Of a stretch of DNA of 64,000 nt, positions 1 to 8,644 are shown piece by piece. The position numbers were made by a program, and so were the translations under genes. This stretch comes from Desulfogranum marinum (GTDB taxonomy: Bacteria; Desulfobacterota; Desulfobulbia; Desulfobulbales; Desulfobulbaceae): the NCBI RefSeq assembly GCF_016918565.1, contig NZ_JAFFQD010000019.1, positions 1 through 64,000 of the forward strand, given 5' to 3'. Within the stretch, counting starts at the first letter, position 1; each line of letters begins with the position of its first letter. Below the pieces are notes generated by a model that did no database searches, was not told where the DNA came from, and saw only the letters and a list, made by a program, of their open reading frames with translations.

Positions 1-125
1 TCTCGTGTTAAGTCACCTCCTGAGCACATTTCTGCATAAATTTTTTCAATGTGGCAACGAGTGCAACCAAAAAGCGGCGTTTCTTGGCTAGGTAATCCGC
101 TCTAAAGATTAATTGCAGGATTTAG

Positions 126-190
126 GTACTATGATTCACTACCAAAAACTTTGAACCTGCCACCGCCTGAACTGATGAGAAATCCGGGTA
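126..190 (+). repeat. Dispersed intergenic repeat A, copy 1
   Basis: About 65 bases upstream of the TRAP operon match, with few differences, the reverse complement of 47734-47798. Shared blocks include ACTATGATTCA, ACCAAAAACTTTGAACCTG and CCTGAACTGATGAGAAATCC. Neither copy is in a gene. Nature unknown: a small non-autonomous element or a conserved regulatory or RNA element. Confidence 0.7.
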
Positions 191-224
191 GCTAACTCCC
201 TATTTACAAACGAACGAGACTGTC

Positions 225-1262
225 ATGAAAAACAACCTTGCTGGAACACTTACCACTCTACTTGTCTGCGCAATAGCCGTAACCCTGCTAACGGAATTTC
301 CGTCGCCGGCAGAGGCTGCAGTTAAATTTGGCCATGTAGCGCCTCCCTTTCATGGTCAATCAAAGGGTGTCGATGCCTTTGCCGCGTATGTAAAAGAAAA
401 GACTGATGGCAGAATAGACATTGCCACCTTTCCGGCCGGGCAACTGGGCGGGGAGCGCTCCATGGCTGAGCAGGTACAAAGCGGTACCCTCCAGATGGCG
501 ACCATAACTACCGCTGTAATGCAAAACTTTGTCCCCCAGTCAGCGGTTATGGATCTACCCTTCCTTTTCCCCAACCGGGCAACGGCCTATGCGACCCTTG
601 ACGATGAGGAATTACAGGAAAAATTCTTCTCCTATTTCCCTAAAAAAGGATTCATTGCCATTGGCTGGACAGAAAATGAGATTCGTGACTTCTCCAATAG
701 CATCCGTCCGGTTCGAACCCCCGAAGATATAAAGGGATTGAAGGTACGGGTCATGAACTCTCCTGTTTACCTGGACACCTTCAAACAGCTGGGAGCTTCA
801 CCGGTGGGCATACCCTTTCCGGAAATCTACAATGCCCTGCAGACCGGGGTTATCGATGCCCAGGAAAATCCAATTCTCACCACGGTGCTCGCCAAATTTA
901 GTGAAGTCAATAAGTATATCACCCTTACCCAGCATACGGTCACAGAGTGCGTTATCATCGTCAGCATTGATTACTGGGAAACACTCTCTGCCGGCGATCA
1001 GCAAATTTTTCGTGATGCCGCAAAAATAGCCATTAAAACCAACCGGGCGGTCAATGCAGAGTTGCACCAAAAGCTTCCTAAAAGCGGCATATCCATTGAA
1101 CAGTATGCCAAACAAAACGGGGTCGAGATCATCTCCCTTACCCCCCAGGAACGTGAACAGTTTCGCAAAGCCATGCTGCCGGTGTGGGAAAAATACAGAA
1201 AAAAAATCGGCAATGAGCTGTTTAACCTGGTGCAGGAAAAAATAAAGGCTCACAAACAATAA
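225..1262 (+). CDS. dctP: TRAP transporter substrate-binding protein (DctP family)
   Basis: Periplasmic solute receptor of a tripartite ATP-independent periplasmic transporter. Residues 1-32 are a Sec signal peptide ending in an Ala-rich cleavage region. The mature protein has the DctP fold, including KVRVMNSP around residue 175, whose Arg normally clamps the substrate carboxylate, and the family motif GIPFPEIYNALQTGVIDAQE. Length, 345 aa, is normal. It is first in an operon with dctQ, dctM, two hydroxyacid-dehydrogenase genes and a regulator, so the ligand is probably a 2-hydroxy acid or related carboxylate (inference). A strong hairpin follows the stop codon, which would favour surplus receptor mRNA over the membrane subunits. 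Confidence 0.93.
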   Translation: MKNNLAGTLTTLLVCAIAVTLLTEFPSPAEAAVKFGHVAPPFHGQSKGVDAFAAYVKEKTDGRIDIATFPAGQLGGERSMAEQVQSGTLQMATITTAVMQNFVPQSAVMDLPFLFPNRATAYATLDDEELQEKFFSYFPKKGFIAIGWTENEIRDFSNSIRPVRTPEDIKGLKVRVMNSPVYLDTFKQLGASPVGIPFPEIYNALQTGVIDAQENPILTTVLAKFSEVNKYITLTQHTVTECVIIVSIDYWETLSAGDQQIFRDAAKIAIKTNRAVNAELHQKLPKSGISIEQYAKQNGVEIISLTPQEREQFRKAMLPVWEKYRKKIGNELFNLVQEKIKAHKQ

Positions 1263-1287
1263 CTAACAACAGCGTAAAACAATTCCG

Positions 1288-1317
1288 ATGGCCCAGGTTT
1301 TTCTTTTCCTGGGCCAT
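1288..1317 (+). terminator. Hairpin between dctP and dctQ
   Basis: Perfect 10-bp stem ATGGCCCAGG / CCTGGGCCAT with a 10-base T-rich loop, 25 bases after the dctP stop. No long U-tract follows, so it more likely acts as a partial terminator or mRNA 3' stabiliser than a full stop. Confidence 0.65.
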
Positions 1318-1495
1318 ATTTATGAGTCTGTTGATTTAATAGGATTTTCGTTCAAGATCGAGGCATGTTGTAAAAATAACCACAGGCATATAATTGATAT
1401 TCCGAGGATTATTTTTTCAGCATAACGAAAAGATTGGGCGAAAAGACAGTAAATCAACTGGCTCATTTATTAAAAGATGTCCTGGAGTAGATACA

Positions 1496-2002
1496 GTGGC
1501 CGTTAAGAAATTCGGGGCATTGCTTAATCGCCTGGAAGACACCGTTCTGGTGTGGACAATCCTTGGTCTGGCAATTCTAGGCTTTGTCCAGGTCGTGACC
1601 AGATATGTATTTAACTACAGTTTTACCTGGTACGAAGAGTTGGGACGCTACCTGGGAGTGTTTATCACCTTTCTTGGCGCAGCTATCGGGGTCAAAACCG
1701 GCAGCCATTTCACCATGGACCTTTTGGTCACAAAACTCGCAAAACCATGGCAGCAATTCCTGCAATGTGCCACCTCGATCCTGTCAGGCAGTTTCTGTCT
1801 CATGGTTGTCTATTACTCCTTTAAGATCGTCATCCGCATGCACGGATATGAAACGACGTCGCCGACCATGGAGATACCAATGTATCTCGCCTACCTGCCA
1901 ATCCCTGTTTTTTCTCTGATAATGGGCTTTCGTTTTTATACAGCTGCAGTTCTCTTCTTACTTGAACTGAAAAAGGAACACATACAGAGAGAAAAAATAT
2001 GA
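1496..2002 (+). CDS. dctQ: TRAP transporter small permease (DctQ family)
   Basis: Small four-helix membrane subunit that pairs with DctM. The frame is open further upstream (a TTG at 1394), but the GTG at 1496 is preceded by GGAG at 1484-1487 with 8-base spacing and gives a 168-aa product of normal DctQ size that begins just before the first helix. Family features are visible: VLVWTILGLAILGFVQVVTRYVF, then FTWYEELGRYLGVFITFLGAA, the conserved W-x-E-E-x-x-R segment. Its stop overlaps the dctM start (ATGA), indicating translational coupling. An N-terminal extension from the TTG cannot be ruled out. Confidence 0.88.
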   Translation: MAVKKFGALLNRLEDTVLVWTILGLAILGFVQVVTRYVFNYSFTWYEELGRYLGVFITFLGAAIGVKTGSHFTMDLLVTKLAKPWQQFLQCATSILSGSFCLMVVYYSFKIVIRMHGYETTSPTMEIPMYLAYLPIPVFSLIMGFRFYTAAVLFLLELKKEHIQREKI

Positions 2003-3276
2003 TTGCCATTATCTGTGCCTGCTTTGCGGTCCTTTTAGTGGCCGGGGTTCCCATTGCCATCATCTTAGGGATAACCACAGCCCTCTCTCTGACACTCTTT
2101 ACCAGTACTCCGCTCCATATCATCGCCCAGCAATTGTTCAATGCACTGGACAAGTTTGTTCTCCTTGCAGTCCCTTTTTTCATTCTTGCCGGATCCATTA
2201 TGACCCATGGCGGGATTGCACGACGTCTCATAGCATTTGTCAATGCCCTGGTGGGGTGGTTTCCAGGTGGCCTGGGTATGGCAGGCATCCTTGGCTGTAT
2301 CTTTTTTGCAGCCATCTCCGGTTCGTCACCAGCCACTGTAGTAGCGATCGGCTCGATCATGATCCCGGCGCTCATCAAGGCCGGTTATGAGGAAAAGTTC
2401 TCCCTTGGCCTGATAACGGTCTCTGGTTCTCTAGGTATAGTTATCCCTCCCTCCATCCCCATGATCCTCTATTGCCTGGTGATGAATGTGTCTGTAGCCG
2501 AGATGTTCATGGCCGGAGTGATACCGGGAATGCTTATCGGGTGCGCATTGATTGCGTTTACCTATATCATTGCCAAGCGTTGTAACTGGAGAATTGAAAA
2601 AAAAGCATCCCTTACCGATATAGTAACCGCCGGCAAGCAAGGTTTCTGGGCCTTACTGTTGCCCTTGGTAGTCCTTGGCGGGATTTATTCAGGCCTGTTT
2701 ACACCCACCGAGGCGGCTGCAGTCAGCGTAGTGTATGCCCTGTTTATTGAACTTTTTGTCTACAAAGAGTTCACATGTCGTGAAATAACTAGTATCTGCC
2801 GGCAGGCCGCTGTCCTGTCCGCTTCGCTGTTGTTTATTTTAGCCTGTGCCATGACCTTTCTCTGGCTGCTCACAGCAGAACAAGTCCCGCAGCAACTGGC
2901 AGACATCATTATCAACCACATTCACAGCCCGTGGATGTTTCTCTTGTGTGTCAATCTGCTGTTTCTGATCCTCGGCTGCTTTATGGATGATGTGAGCGCA
3001 ATGCTCATCCTGGCTCCCCTTTTTTACGAGACCTTGAATCGCTATGAGATTGACCTGGTACACTTCGGCATCGTGATGATACTCAATATTCAAATGGGCA
3101 TGCTCACCCCACCTTTTGGACTCAATCTTTTTGTAGCGTCCGGGCTCACCAAACGACCGCTGGTAACCATTGCCCGAGGTGTTCTTCCCTTTTTAGGGAT
3201 CATGCTGCTCTGCCTGATACTGGTGACATATATTCCCAGTATCTCGTTGTTTCTCCCCAATCTGTTGCTCCGCTGA
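1999..3276 (+). CDS. dctM: TRAP transporter large permease (DctM family)
   Basis: Twelve-helix transport subunit of the TRAP system, driven by a cation gradient. The 425-aa protein is hydrophobic throughout and carries DctM signatures: FFILAGSIMTHGGIARRLI, the FFAAISGSSPATVVAIGSIMIP segment, GIVIPPSIPMILY and FTPTEAAAVSVVYAL. It overlaps dctQ by four bases and is followed after 12 bases by the GlcD-family gene, so transporter and oxidising enzyme are co-transcribed. Confidence 0.95.
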   Translation: MIAIICACFAVLLVAGVPIAIILGITTALSLTLFTSTPLHIIAQQLFNALDKFVLLAVPFFILAGSIMTHGGIARRLIAFVNALVGWFPGGLGMAGILGCIFFAAISGSSPATVVAIGSIMIPALIKAGYEEKFSLGLITVSGSLGIVIPPSIPMILYCLVMNVSVAEMFMAGVIPGMLIGCALIAFTYIIAKRCNWRIEKKASLTDIVTAGKQGFWALLLPLVVLGGIYSGLFTPTEAAAVSVVYALFIELFVYKEFTCREITSICRQAAVLSASLLFILACAMTFLWLLTAEQVPQQLADIIINHIHSPWMFLLCVNLLFLILGCFMDDVSAMLILAPLFYETLNRYEIDLVHFGIVMILNIQMGMLTPPFGLNLFVASGLTKRPLVTIARGVLPFLGIMLLCLILVTYIPSISLFLPNLLLR

Positions 3277-3288
3277 TAAGGATCGCCA

Positions 3289-4662
3289 ATGCTCTCGGAA
3301 AATATCAAAAACCAATTGGTCGCTGTAGTCGGTAAGGACCGGTTCGTCGATGAAATCGAAATACTTTTCTGCTACTCCTATGATTCTTTTCTGGAAGAAT
3401 CCCTGCCCGAGGTGGTGCTGTTTCCACAAACCACCGAAGAGGTCTCCGCTATTCTGAAGATTGCATCAGCAGAGGCCATCCCGGTAACCGCACGAGGGGC
3501 AGGAACAAGTGTTTGCGGAGCGCCGATACCGGTAAAAAACGGAATCGTGCTTTGCTTTTCCAAAATGAATAAAATCATTGAGATCAACACTCGTGACCGG
3601 TATGCCATTGTCCAGCCAGGGGTTATTAACGGAGACTTGCAGCGCGCGCTGACCCCTTTTGGTTTTTTCTTCCCACCCGACCCAGGTTCTATGGAATTCT
3701 CGACCCTGGGGGGCAATGTCGCCCTGAATGCCGGGGGACCACGCTGCCTGAAGTACGGTGTAACCGTTGATTATGTGCTGGGAATGCAAGTAGTCCTTGC
3801 TTCTGGAAAAATTATCCGGTTTGGCAGCCGAAATATAAAAGATGTCAGCGGCTACAAGCTCTCCGCCCTCTTCTGCGGCTCAGAAGGCACCTTGGGCATG
3901 GTCACCGAGATCATTCTTCGGGTTATTCCGGCCCCTGAAACCACCCAAACCTTGCTCGTCACCTTTGATGATCTGGACAACACTGCCCAAGCAGTCTCTG
4001 ATATCATCGGCTCGGGCATTTTACCGGTTTCCATGGAGCTCATGGATAAAATGACCTTGAATGCCATCGAGGACTCCGTCCCGCTTGGCCTCCCCAGGGA
4101 AGCAGAAGGGTCGCTGCTGATTGAAGTGGATGGCATAAAAGAAGCCTGTGACCGGGAACGGGAACGTATTGTGGCTAAGGTTCAAAAACATGGAGCCGTG
4201 TCTGTGCAGCAGGCGCAATCAAGTGAAGACCGGGACCGCCTCTGGGCGGCAAGAAGAGCAGCTTATGGCGTGTTTGCCAAAATTGCGCCGGACATTCTTT
4301 CCGAGGACGTCACAGTACCGGTGAGCCGGGTACCGCAGATGATTAAAAAAATTAATGCAATCACCTCCCATTACAAGCTCAAATCAGGAGTGCTTGCCCA
4401 TGCAGGAGATGGCAACATGCACCCATTGATCTGTGCGGACCGAAACAATAGTGAAGAATGGGAACGGGTAGAAAAAGCATTCCGTGAAATCTTTGCAGCT
4501 GCCGCAGAACTCAACGGGACGCTTTCCGGTGAACATGGAATAGGTCTTGCCAAGGCTCCCTTCATGCCGCTGATCATGGATGACGATACCCAGGACTTTA
4601 TGAAAGTCATTAAAGAAGCTGTTGATCCCGGCCAGATACTGAACCCTGGTAAATTCGTATGA
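3289..4662 (+). CDS. FAD-linked 2-hydroxyacid dehydrogenase, GlcD family
   Basis: Flavoprotein of the glycolate oxidase GlcD / D-lactate dehydrogenase family (457 aa). An N-terminal PCMH-type FAD-binding domain contains VTARGAGTSVCGAPIPV (about residues 65-81) and the PPDPGSMEFSTLGGNVALNAGG stretch; the C-terminal cap has LAHAGDGNMHPLI and GEHGIGLAK, which surround the flavin and bind the hydroxyacid. Substrate is not readable from sequence: D-lactate, glycolate or another 2-hydroxy acid imported by the adjacent TRAP system. It overlaps the next gene (Fe-S subunit) by ATGA, as in glcDF-type operons, so electrons probably pass to that subunit and then to the quinone pool or another carrier. 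Confidence 0.9.
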   Translation: MLSENIKNQLVAVVGKDRFVDEIEILFCYSYDSFLEESLPEVVLFPQTTEEVSAILKIASAEAIPVTARGAGTSVCGAPIPVKNGIVLCFSKMNKIIEINTRDRYAIVQPGVINGDLQRALTPFGFFFPPDPGSMEFSTLGGNVALNAGGPRCLKYGVTVDYVLGMQVVLASGKIIRFGSRNIKDVSGYKLSALFCGSEGTLGMVTEIILRVIPAPETTQTLLVTFDDLDNTAQAVSDIIGSGILPVSMELMDKMTLNAIEDSVPLGLPREAEGSLLIEVDGIKEACDRERERIVAKVQKHGAVSVQQAQSSEDRDRLWAARRAAYGVFAKIAPDILSEDVTVPVSRVPQMIKKINAITSHYKLKSGVLAHAGDGNMHPLICADRNNSEEWERVEKAFREIFAAAAELNGTLSGEHGIGLAKAPFMPLIMDDDTQDFMKVIKEAVDPGQILNPGKFV

Positions 4663-5891
4663 ACCTTGAAAAAGGCGGTACCTGCGGGAAGTGCGGCATA
4701 TGTTTAACGGTCTGCCCTGTTTTTAAGGTACTCAAAGAAGAACAGGCCTCGCCACGAGCCCGCATTCAGCTTATTAAGGCCTTTACAGACAACAAACTCA
4801 CCTCCTCTCCCCTGCTCAAAGAGCTGGTCAGCAAATGCCTGATGTGTGGTAATTGTGGCGCCATCTGTCCTTCCGGCGTGGATCATGAATCCCAATTTAT
4901 GGAAATGCGCTCCCGGCTCAGCAAGCAGCAGGGCGAACGACTCGAAATAAAAGGGCTTGTGTATCTCCTGGCCAGGGAGCAACGTTTGCGGTTGGCTGCA
5001 GGCGTAGCCCGTCTCGGACAGGAAATACTCCCGGATTCTTTTCAAAGAACACACGACCTGGGCAATATCCCAATCCGCAAATACCCCAGGCTCAACCGCA
5101 AACCTTTCAGAAAAACCGTTCCCGAGATCAATCCACCAAAAGGCAAACCAAGGGGAACGGTACTTTATTTTACCGGCTGTGCAACCAACCACCTCTATTC
5201 TGAAACAGGGGAGGCCACCCTGCACCTGCTCACGAGCATGGGCTACACGGTGATCATCCCTCAAAAGCAAACCTGTTGCTCCATCCCCATGTTGTTGCAC
5301 GGCGGGGAGGCCCAGGCACAACAAAACATTCAACAAAACATTGACTGTCTGCACCAACAGGACGTTGAAGCAATTATCGTTGACTGCCCGACCTGCGGCG
5401 CTGCCCTGAAAAACAAATTTCCTGCCATGATGCGAAAATACGACCGGGAGGACGGCCCCGCAATGGAGGTAAGCGCCAAGGTTGTTGACCTGATGTCTTT
5501 TGTGTACGAGCGTCTCGATCAGCTGGACAGAAAAAAAACAGCCACAAAACTTACCGGGCAAAAGCCGGTTACCTACCATACTCCCTGCCACCTGAAAAAC
5601 AACTTCACCTCAGCAGCACGGGTTTTAGAGACGATACCCGAGATAGAGTACCATCCTGCTGCAGACAGCACAGCCTGTTGCGGCGGCGGCGGCACCTTCT
5701 TTTATGAATATCCGGAAGTCTCAGCAAAGATGGGACGTTCAAAAATTGAGAATGCCCGCAAAACCGGCGCAAAAATATGGCTGACAGACTGCCCGGTTTG
5801 CCGCCTCAACCTTTCCGGTCAGCTCGATGATGGCGATACCATTACCATGATGCACCCGGCCATGTACCTTGCCAAGCTTTTGGACGTATAA
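4659..5891 (+). CDS. Fe-S subunit with CCG domains, GlcF/LldE-like
   Basis: Electron-transfer partner of the preceding flavoprotein (410 aa). Two [4Fe-4S] motifs lie at the N-terminus (CGKCGICLTVCPVFK about 9-23 and CLMCGNCGAICPSG about 66-79), followed by two cysteine-rich CCG domains (TCCSIPMLLHGG about 206-217 and ACCGGGGTFF about 344-353, each with later Cys pairs such as DCPTCG and DCPVC). This is the classical GlcF/heterodisulfide-reductase-D architecture. It is the last enzyme gene before the XRE-cupin regulator. No membrane segment, so the pair is probably cytoplasmic or peripheral. Confidence 0.9.
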   Translation: MNLEKGGTCGKCGICLTVCPVFKVLKEEQASPRARIQLIKAFTDNKLTSSPLLKELVSKCLMCGNCGAICPSGVDHESQFMEMRSRLSKQQGERLEIKGLVYLLAREQRLRLAAGVARLGQEILPDSFQRTHDLGNIPIRKYPRLNRKPFRKTVPEINPPKGKPRGTVLYFTGCATNHLYSETGEATLHLLTSMGYTVIIPQKQTCCSIPMLLHGGEAQAQQNIQQNIDCLHQQDVEAIIVDCPTCGAALKNKFPAMMRKYDREDGPAMEVSAKVVDLMSFVYERLDQLDRKKTATKLTGQKPVTYHTPCHLKNNFTSAARVLETIPEIEYHPAADSTACCGGGGTFFYEYPEVSAKMGRSKIENARKTGAKIWLTDCPVCRLNLSGQLDDGDTITMMHPAMYLAKLLDV

Positions 5892-5950
5892 CCTAAATCC
5901 TGCAATTGCCAAGTTTGCCGAAGGTGCGAGGCTGCGTACGATTAAAAACC

Positions 5951-6517
5951 ATGGACGAAAAAACAATCGCTGAAAACATTCAGCACTCCCGCAAGCAGCA
6001 AAAGATGACCCTCCAGGAACTGGCCGACAAAACCGGCCTGACCAAGGGATATCTATCCAAAATAGAACGATCCAAGAAAGCACCGCCCTACTCGACTCTC
6101 AACAAAATTACATGTGCCCTGGGGGTGGAAATAACTGATATCTTTCAGAAAGACATTGGCACCACCCAAGAAAAACCTATTGTAATCGGCAAAAAAACGG
6201 AAGGCAGGATCATCCGTGAAAGCTCCCGCTATGTCGGCTACGACTACATGGTTCTGGCTGCTGATAAACCAGGCAAAAACATGGAGCCCTTTTTCATTTT
6301 TGCGCCGTTTGAATTTCCCCAGATGTTTCGCCATGAAGGCGAAGAGTTTATCTATGTGCTGGAAGGCACCATGGAATTTAAATATGGCGAAAAAACCTAC
6401 ATTATGGAAGCAGGAGACCACTCTTATTTTGATTCCCGTACTCCACATACCGGACGCAGCATCGGTGACAAACGGGCTAAACTGATGGTTGTAATTTACT
6501 TTTACAAGCGCAGGTAA
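5951..6517 (+). CDS. XRE-type regulator with C-terminal cupin
   Basis: One-component transcription factor, 188 aa from the ATG at 5951. The upstream in-frame TTG would add 15 residues unlike the family. Residues about 8-65 form a helix-turn-helix (MTLQELADKTGLTKGYLSKI then ERSKKAPPYSTL); residues about 115-180 are a cupin barrel with GEEFIYVLEGTMEFKYGE and EAGDHSYFDSRTPH, the usual sensor domain. It closes the TRAP/dehydrogenase operon, 59 bases after the Fe-S gene, and probably controls that operon in response to its substrate (inference). Confidence 0.88.
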   Translation: MDEKTIAENIQHSRKQQKMTLQELADKTGLTKGYLSKIERSKKAPPYSTLNKITCALGVEITDIFQKDIGTTQEKPIVIGKKTEGRIIRESSRYVGYDYMVLAADKPGKNMEPFFIFAPFEFPQMFRHEGEEFIYVLEGTMEFKYGEKTYIMEAGDHSYFDSRTPHTGRSIGDKRAKLMVVIYFYKRR

Positions 6518-6520
6518 CCT

Positions 6521-7354
6521 TTACCCTGAAGTAAATGCGTTGCCTACAAGAGCATGATACACACCATGCTCATCATTTGATGGGGTCAACAGATATCTTT
6601 CCAAGAGTTCTTGAGGTGCATTGGCCACCACATAACTCAGCCGAGTAAAATCGAGCAAGTCTATATCGTTATAATCATTACCAATGCCTATTGTTCGATC
6701 AACGCTAAGATCAAGATATTCACACAGCCACCTTGCTGCAGCACCCTTTGACACACCAGGAGGATAAATCTCCAACCAGATGGAACAATGATCAAGAGGG
6801 GAGGTGGCCCGGATCACCTGGAATTGATCAAAACAGGCCGCAACCCTGTGAAAAAGAGAAGGATCATCTGGGAGTATAGCAATAATCTGCGCCGAACGTG
6901 CAGGCAACTCAGAGTTGCACCTTAACGGCCTGCAAAAATCCTGATAAGCTTCTATCCTTCTCTGGAAATCAGGATTGTTATTACCGCTCTGATGATAAAC
7001 AAAATGATGGTTCTCCGGGACCTGGCCATGGACCATAAAGTCAAGCCCCTGGGCCATCAACCGACTGCTTATGGTCTGGATATCACTGTTGGTAAAGGGT
7101 CGGCAAAAAAGGAGTTGTCGAGTCCGCATTTCCACGATACCGGCTCCGGAAGAAACAATCAGATAATCAGCCGGAAAATCATCGGCAAGAACCTTTTGCA
7201 GGGAAAAATAAGACCTGCCGGTGGCAATTACCCTTAATACACCTCTGGCTTTCAATGCATGAAAGAGGTCAAGCGTTTGCCTGCTGACCTGTTTTGCAGA
7301 GTTTAACAGGGTTCCATCCAGGTCGGTAAAAACGATATCAAAATTCTCTGCCAT
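6521..7354 (-). CDS. HAD-superfamily (Cof-type) phosphatase
   Basis: Cytoplasmic Mg-dependent phosphohydrolase of the Cof/IIB group, 277 aa. Motif I is VFTDLDGTLLNS (nucleophile Asp about residue 11), motif II lies in RVIATGRS, and motif IV is in TIGIGNDYNDIDLLDF, with the lysine of motif III in GVSKGAAARWL. The long insert between is the C2B cap. Typical substrates of this group are sugar phosphates or nucleotide-derived phosphates; none can be assigned. It converges with the XRE-cupin gene with only three bases between stop codons. Confidence 0.88.
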   Translation of the reverse strand: MAENFDIVFTDLDGTLLNSAKQVSRQTLDLFHALKARGVLRVIATGRSYFSLQKVLADDFPADYLIVSSGAGIVEMRTRQLLFCRPFTNSDIQTISSRLMAQGLDFMVHGQVPENHHFVYHQSGNNNPDFQRRIEAYQDFCRPLRCNSELPARSAQIIAILPDDPSLFHRVAACFDQFQVIRATSPLDHCSIWLEIYPPGVSKGAAARWLCEYLDLSVDRTIGIGNDYNDIDLLDFTRLSYVVANAPQELLERYLLTPSNDEHGVYHALVGNAFTSG

Positions 7355-7703
7355 ATCTCCTCGTTAAAAACACGATAGAAAAAATCCTATGGGCATCTGG
7401 AGTAAATCAGCAACGAAAATTAACATGCTCCCAGCCAGGCTGCAACACCTTAGCCCGAGCCGGCTGCTCCTGTACGCCAGCTTTCCTCGTTCCGATAAAG
7501 ACTTTCCAGTAAGTGATCAGCGAAACATTAACAAATCCCTTTTACAACGTGCTTGCCCATTGGGTTCAATTTTGGTAGAGAGACTCTCTTTTTTTCGACA
7601 CTATCAATTCTTACAATTGCAGCTCTGAAAATACATAATTTTAGATGGTAGTTGTTTAATAACCAAATACATTCATTGCCTCAAGTTAACCTGAGATTAT
7701 CCC
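7355..7703. other. Intergenic region without a supported gene
   Basis: 349 bases between the divergent HAD and TPR genes. It must hold both promoters. A 79-codon open frame at 7389-7628 has no ribosome site or recognisable product. I see no repeat or convincing hairpin. Confidence 0.5.
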
Positions 7704-8573
7704 ATGAAATTCCACTCCATTCTTCTTGCACTGCTTACTGTTTGCACCTTAACTCTGGACCCTGCAAAGGCTGTGGAGGAACAAACCGCAGCACCCGAGC
7801 CTGAATTTACTAAACCGCTATATAAACCATTTATTGAAAGATACGTTTTAGATGAACTGAAACAGCTCAGAATAGGCCAGCAAGAACTGGAAGTACGGGT
7901 CACGGAAAAAGTGGCAGGAGCCAAACTGGAGGCTTCTGACCGGGCGATTCGCTACACTGCAGATACCACTAACAATATTTTTTACATTATCACTGCTGCG
8001 GCAACCATGCTGGTGCTCTTTGGCTGGAAATCAGTACGCGATGTGCGGGCTTCAATGGAAGACATTACCACTAAAAAGATTTCGGAACTGGTTGAGGAAT
8101 ATGAAAAACGACTGGCGGAAATCGAGAAAAAAATGAGAAAACGCTCTGAACAAATCCTGACCAACCAGGAACAAATTGCCCTGACAAATAATATCCACTC
8201 GTTATGGATGAGGGCCGGCCTGGAAAAAAGTGAACAGGAAAAAATCAACATTTACGATCAAATTCTTGAGCTACGACCAGATGATGTCGAGGTTCTGACC
8301 TATAAAGCAGATGCCCTGCTTGAAATCGGTGAAAAAAAGTGGGCCTTATCCCTGGCTAATCAAGCACTGGAACATGACAACGAATACTCACTGGCCTATT
8401 GGCAACGTGCATGCGCTAAATCGGAAATTGGCTTTGTGGACGAGGCAGTAGAGGACCTGGAAACGGCCATTGACCTTTCTGATACGTTAAAAGAAGAAGT
8501 CGCAGAAGAAAAATCATTCAAAAACTTAGCAGGCAATAAAAAATTTGAACAGATTCTCAACAGTGCCGGGTAA
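7704..8573 (+). CDS. Membrane-anchored TPR protein
   Basis: 289-aa protein of unknown specific role. Residues 1-23 resemble a signal peptide (MKFHSILLALLTVCTLTLDP, then AKA). A second hydrophobic segment, NIFYIITAAATMLVLFGW (about 92-109), is a transmembrane helix. It is followed by a strongly charged coiled-coil region (about 115-165) and two or three tetratricopeptide repeats (about 180-260, with EVLTYKADALLEIGEKKWAL and AYWQRACAKSEIGFVDEAVE). Expected topology: the TPR part on the cytoplasmic side, or periplasmic if the first segment is not cleaved. Likely a scaffold for protein contacts; partners unknown. It appears to stand alone. Confidence 0.75.
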   Translation: MKFHSILLALLTVCTLTLDPAKAVEEQTAAPEPEFTKPLYKPFIERYVLDELKQLRIGQQELEVRVTEKVAGAKLEASDRAIRYTADTTNNIFYIITAAATMLVLFGWKSVRDVRASMEDITTKKISELVEEYEKRLAEIEKKMRKRSEQILTNQEQIALTNNIHSLWMRAGLEKSEQEKINIYDQILELRPDDVEVLTYKADALLEIGEKKWALSLANQALEHDNEYSLAYWQRACAKSEIGFVDEAVEDLETAIDLSDTLKEEVAEEKSFKNLAGNKKFEQILNSAG

Positions 8574-8644
8574 GGGGTTCCCCAGCTGATTGTGCAACCG
8601 TAGAGCCCATTTCCGGTACAGGTATTCTTGAGCTACTGTACACT

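Noticed and set aside
7389-7628. 79-codon plus-strand open frame
   Set aside because: No ribosome site, no recognisable motif, and it lies in a divergent promoter region.
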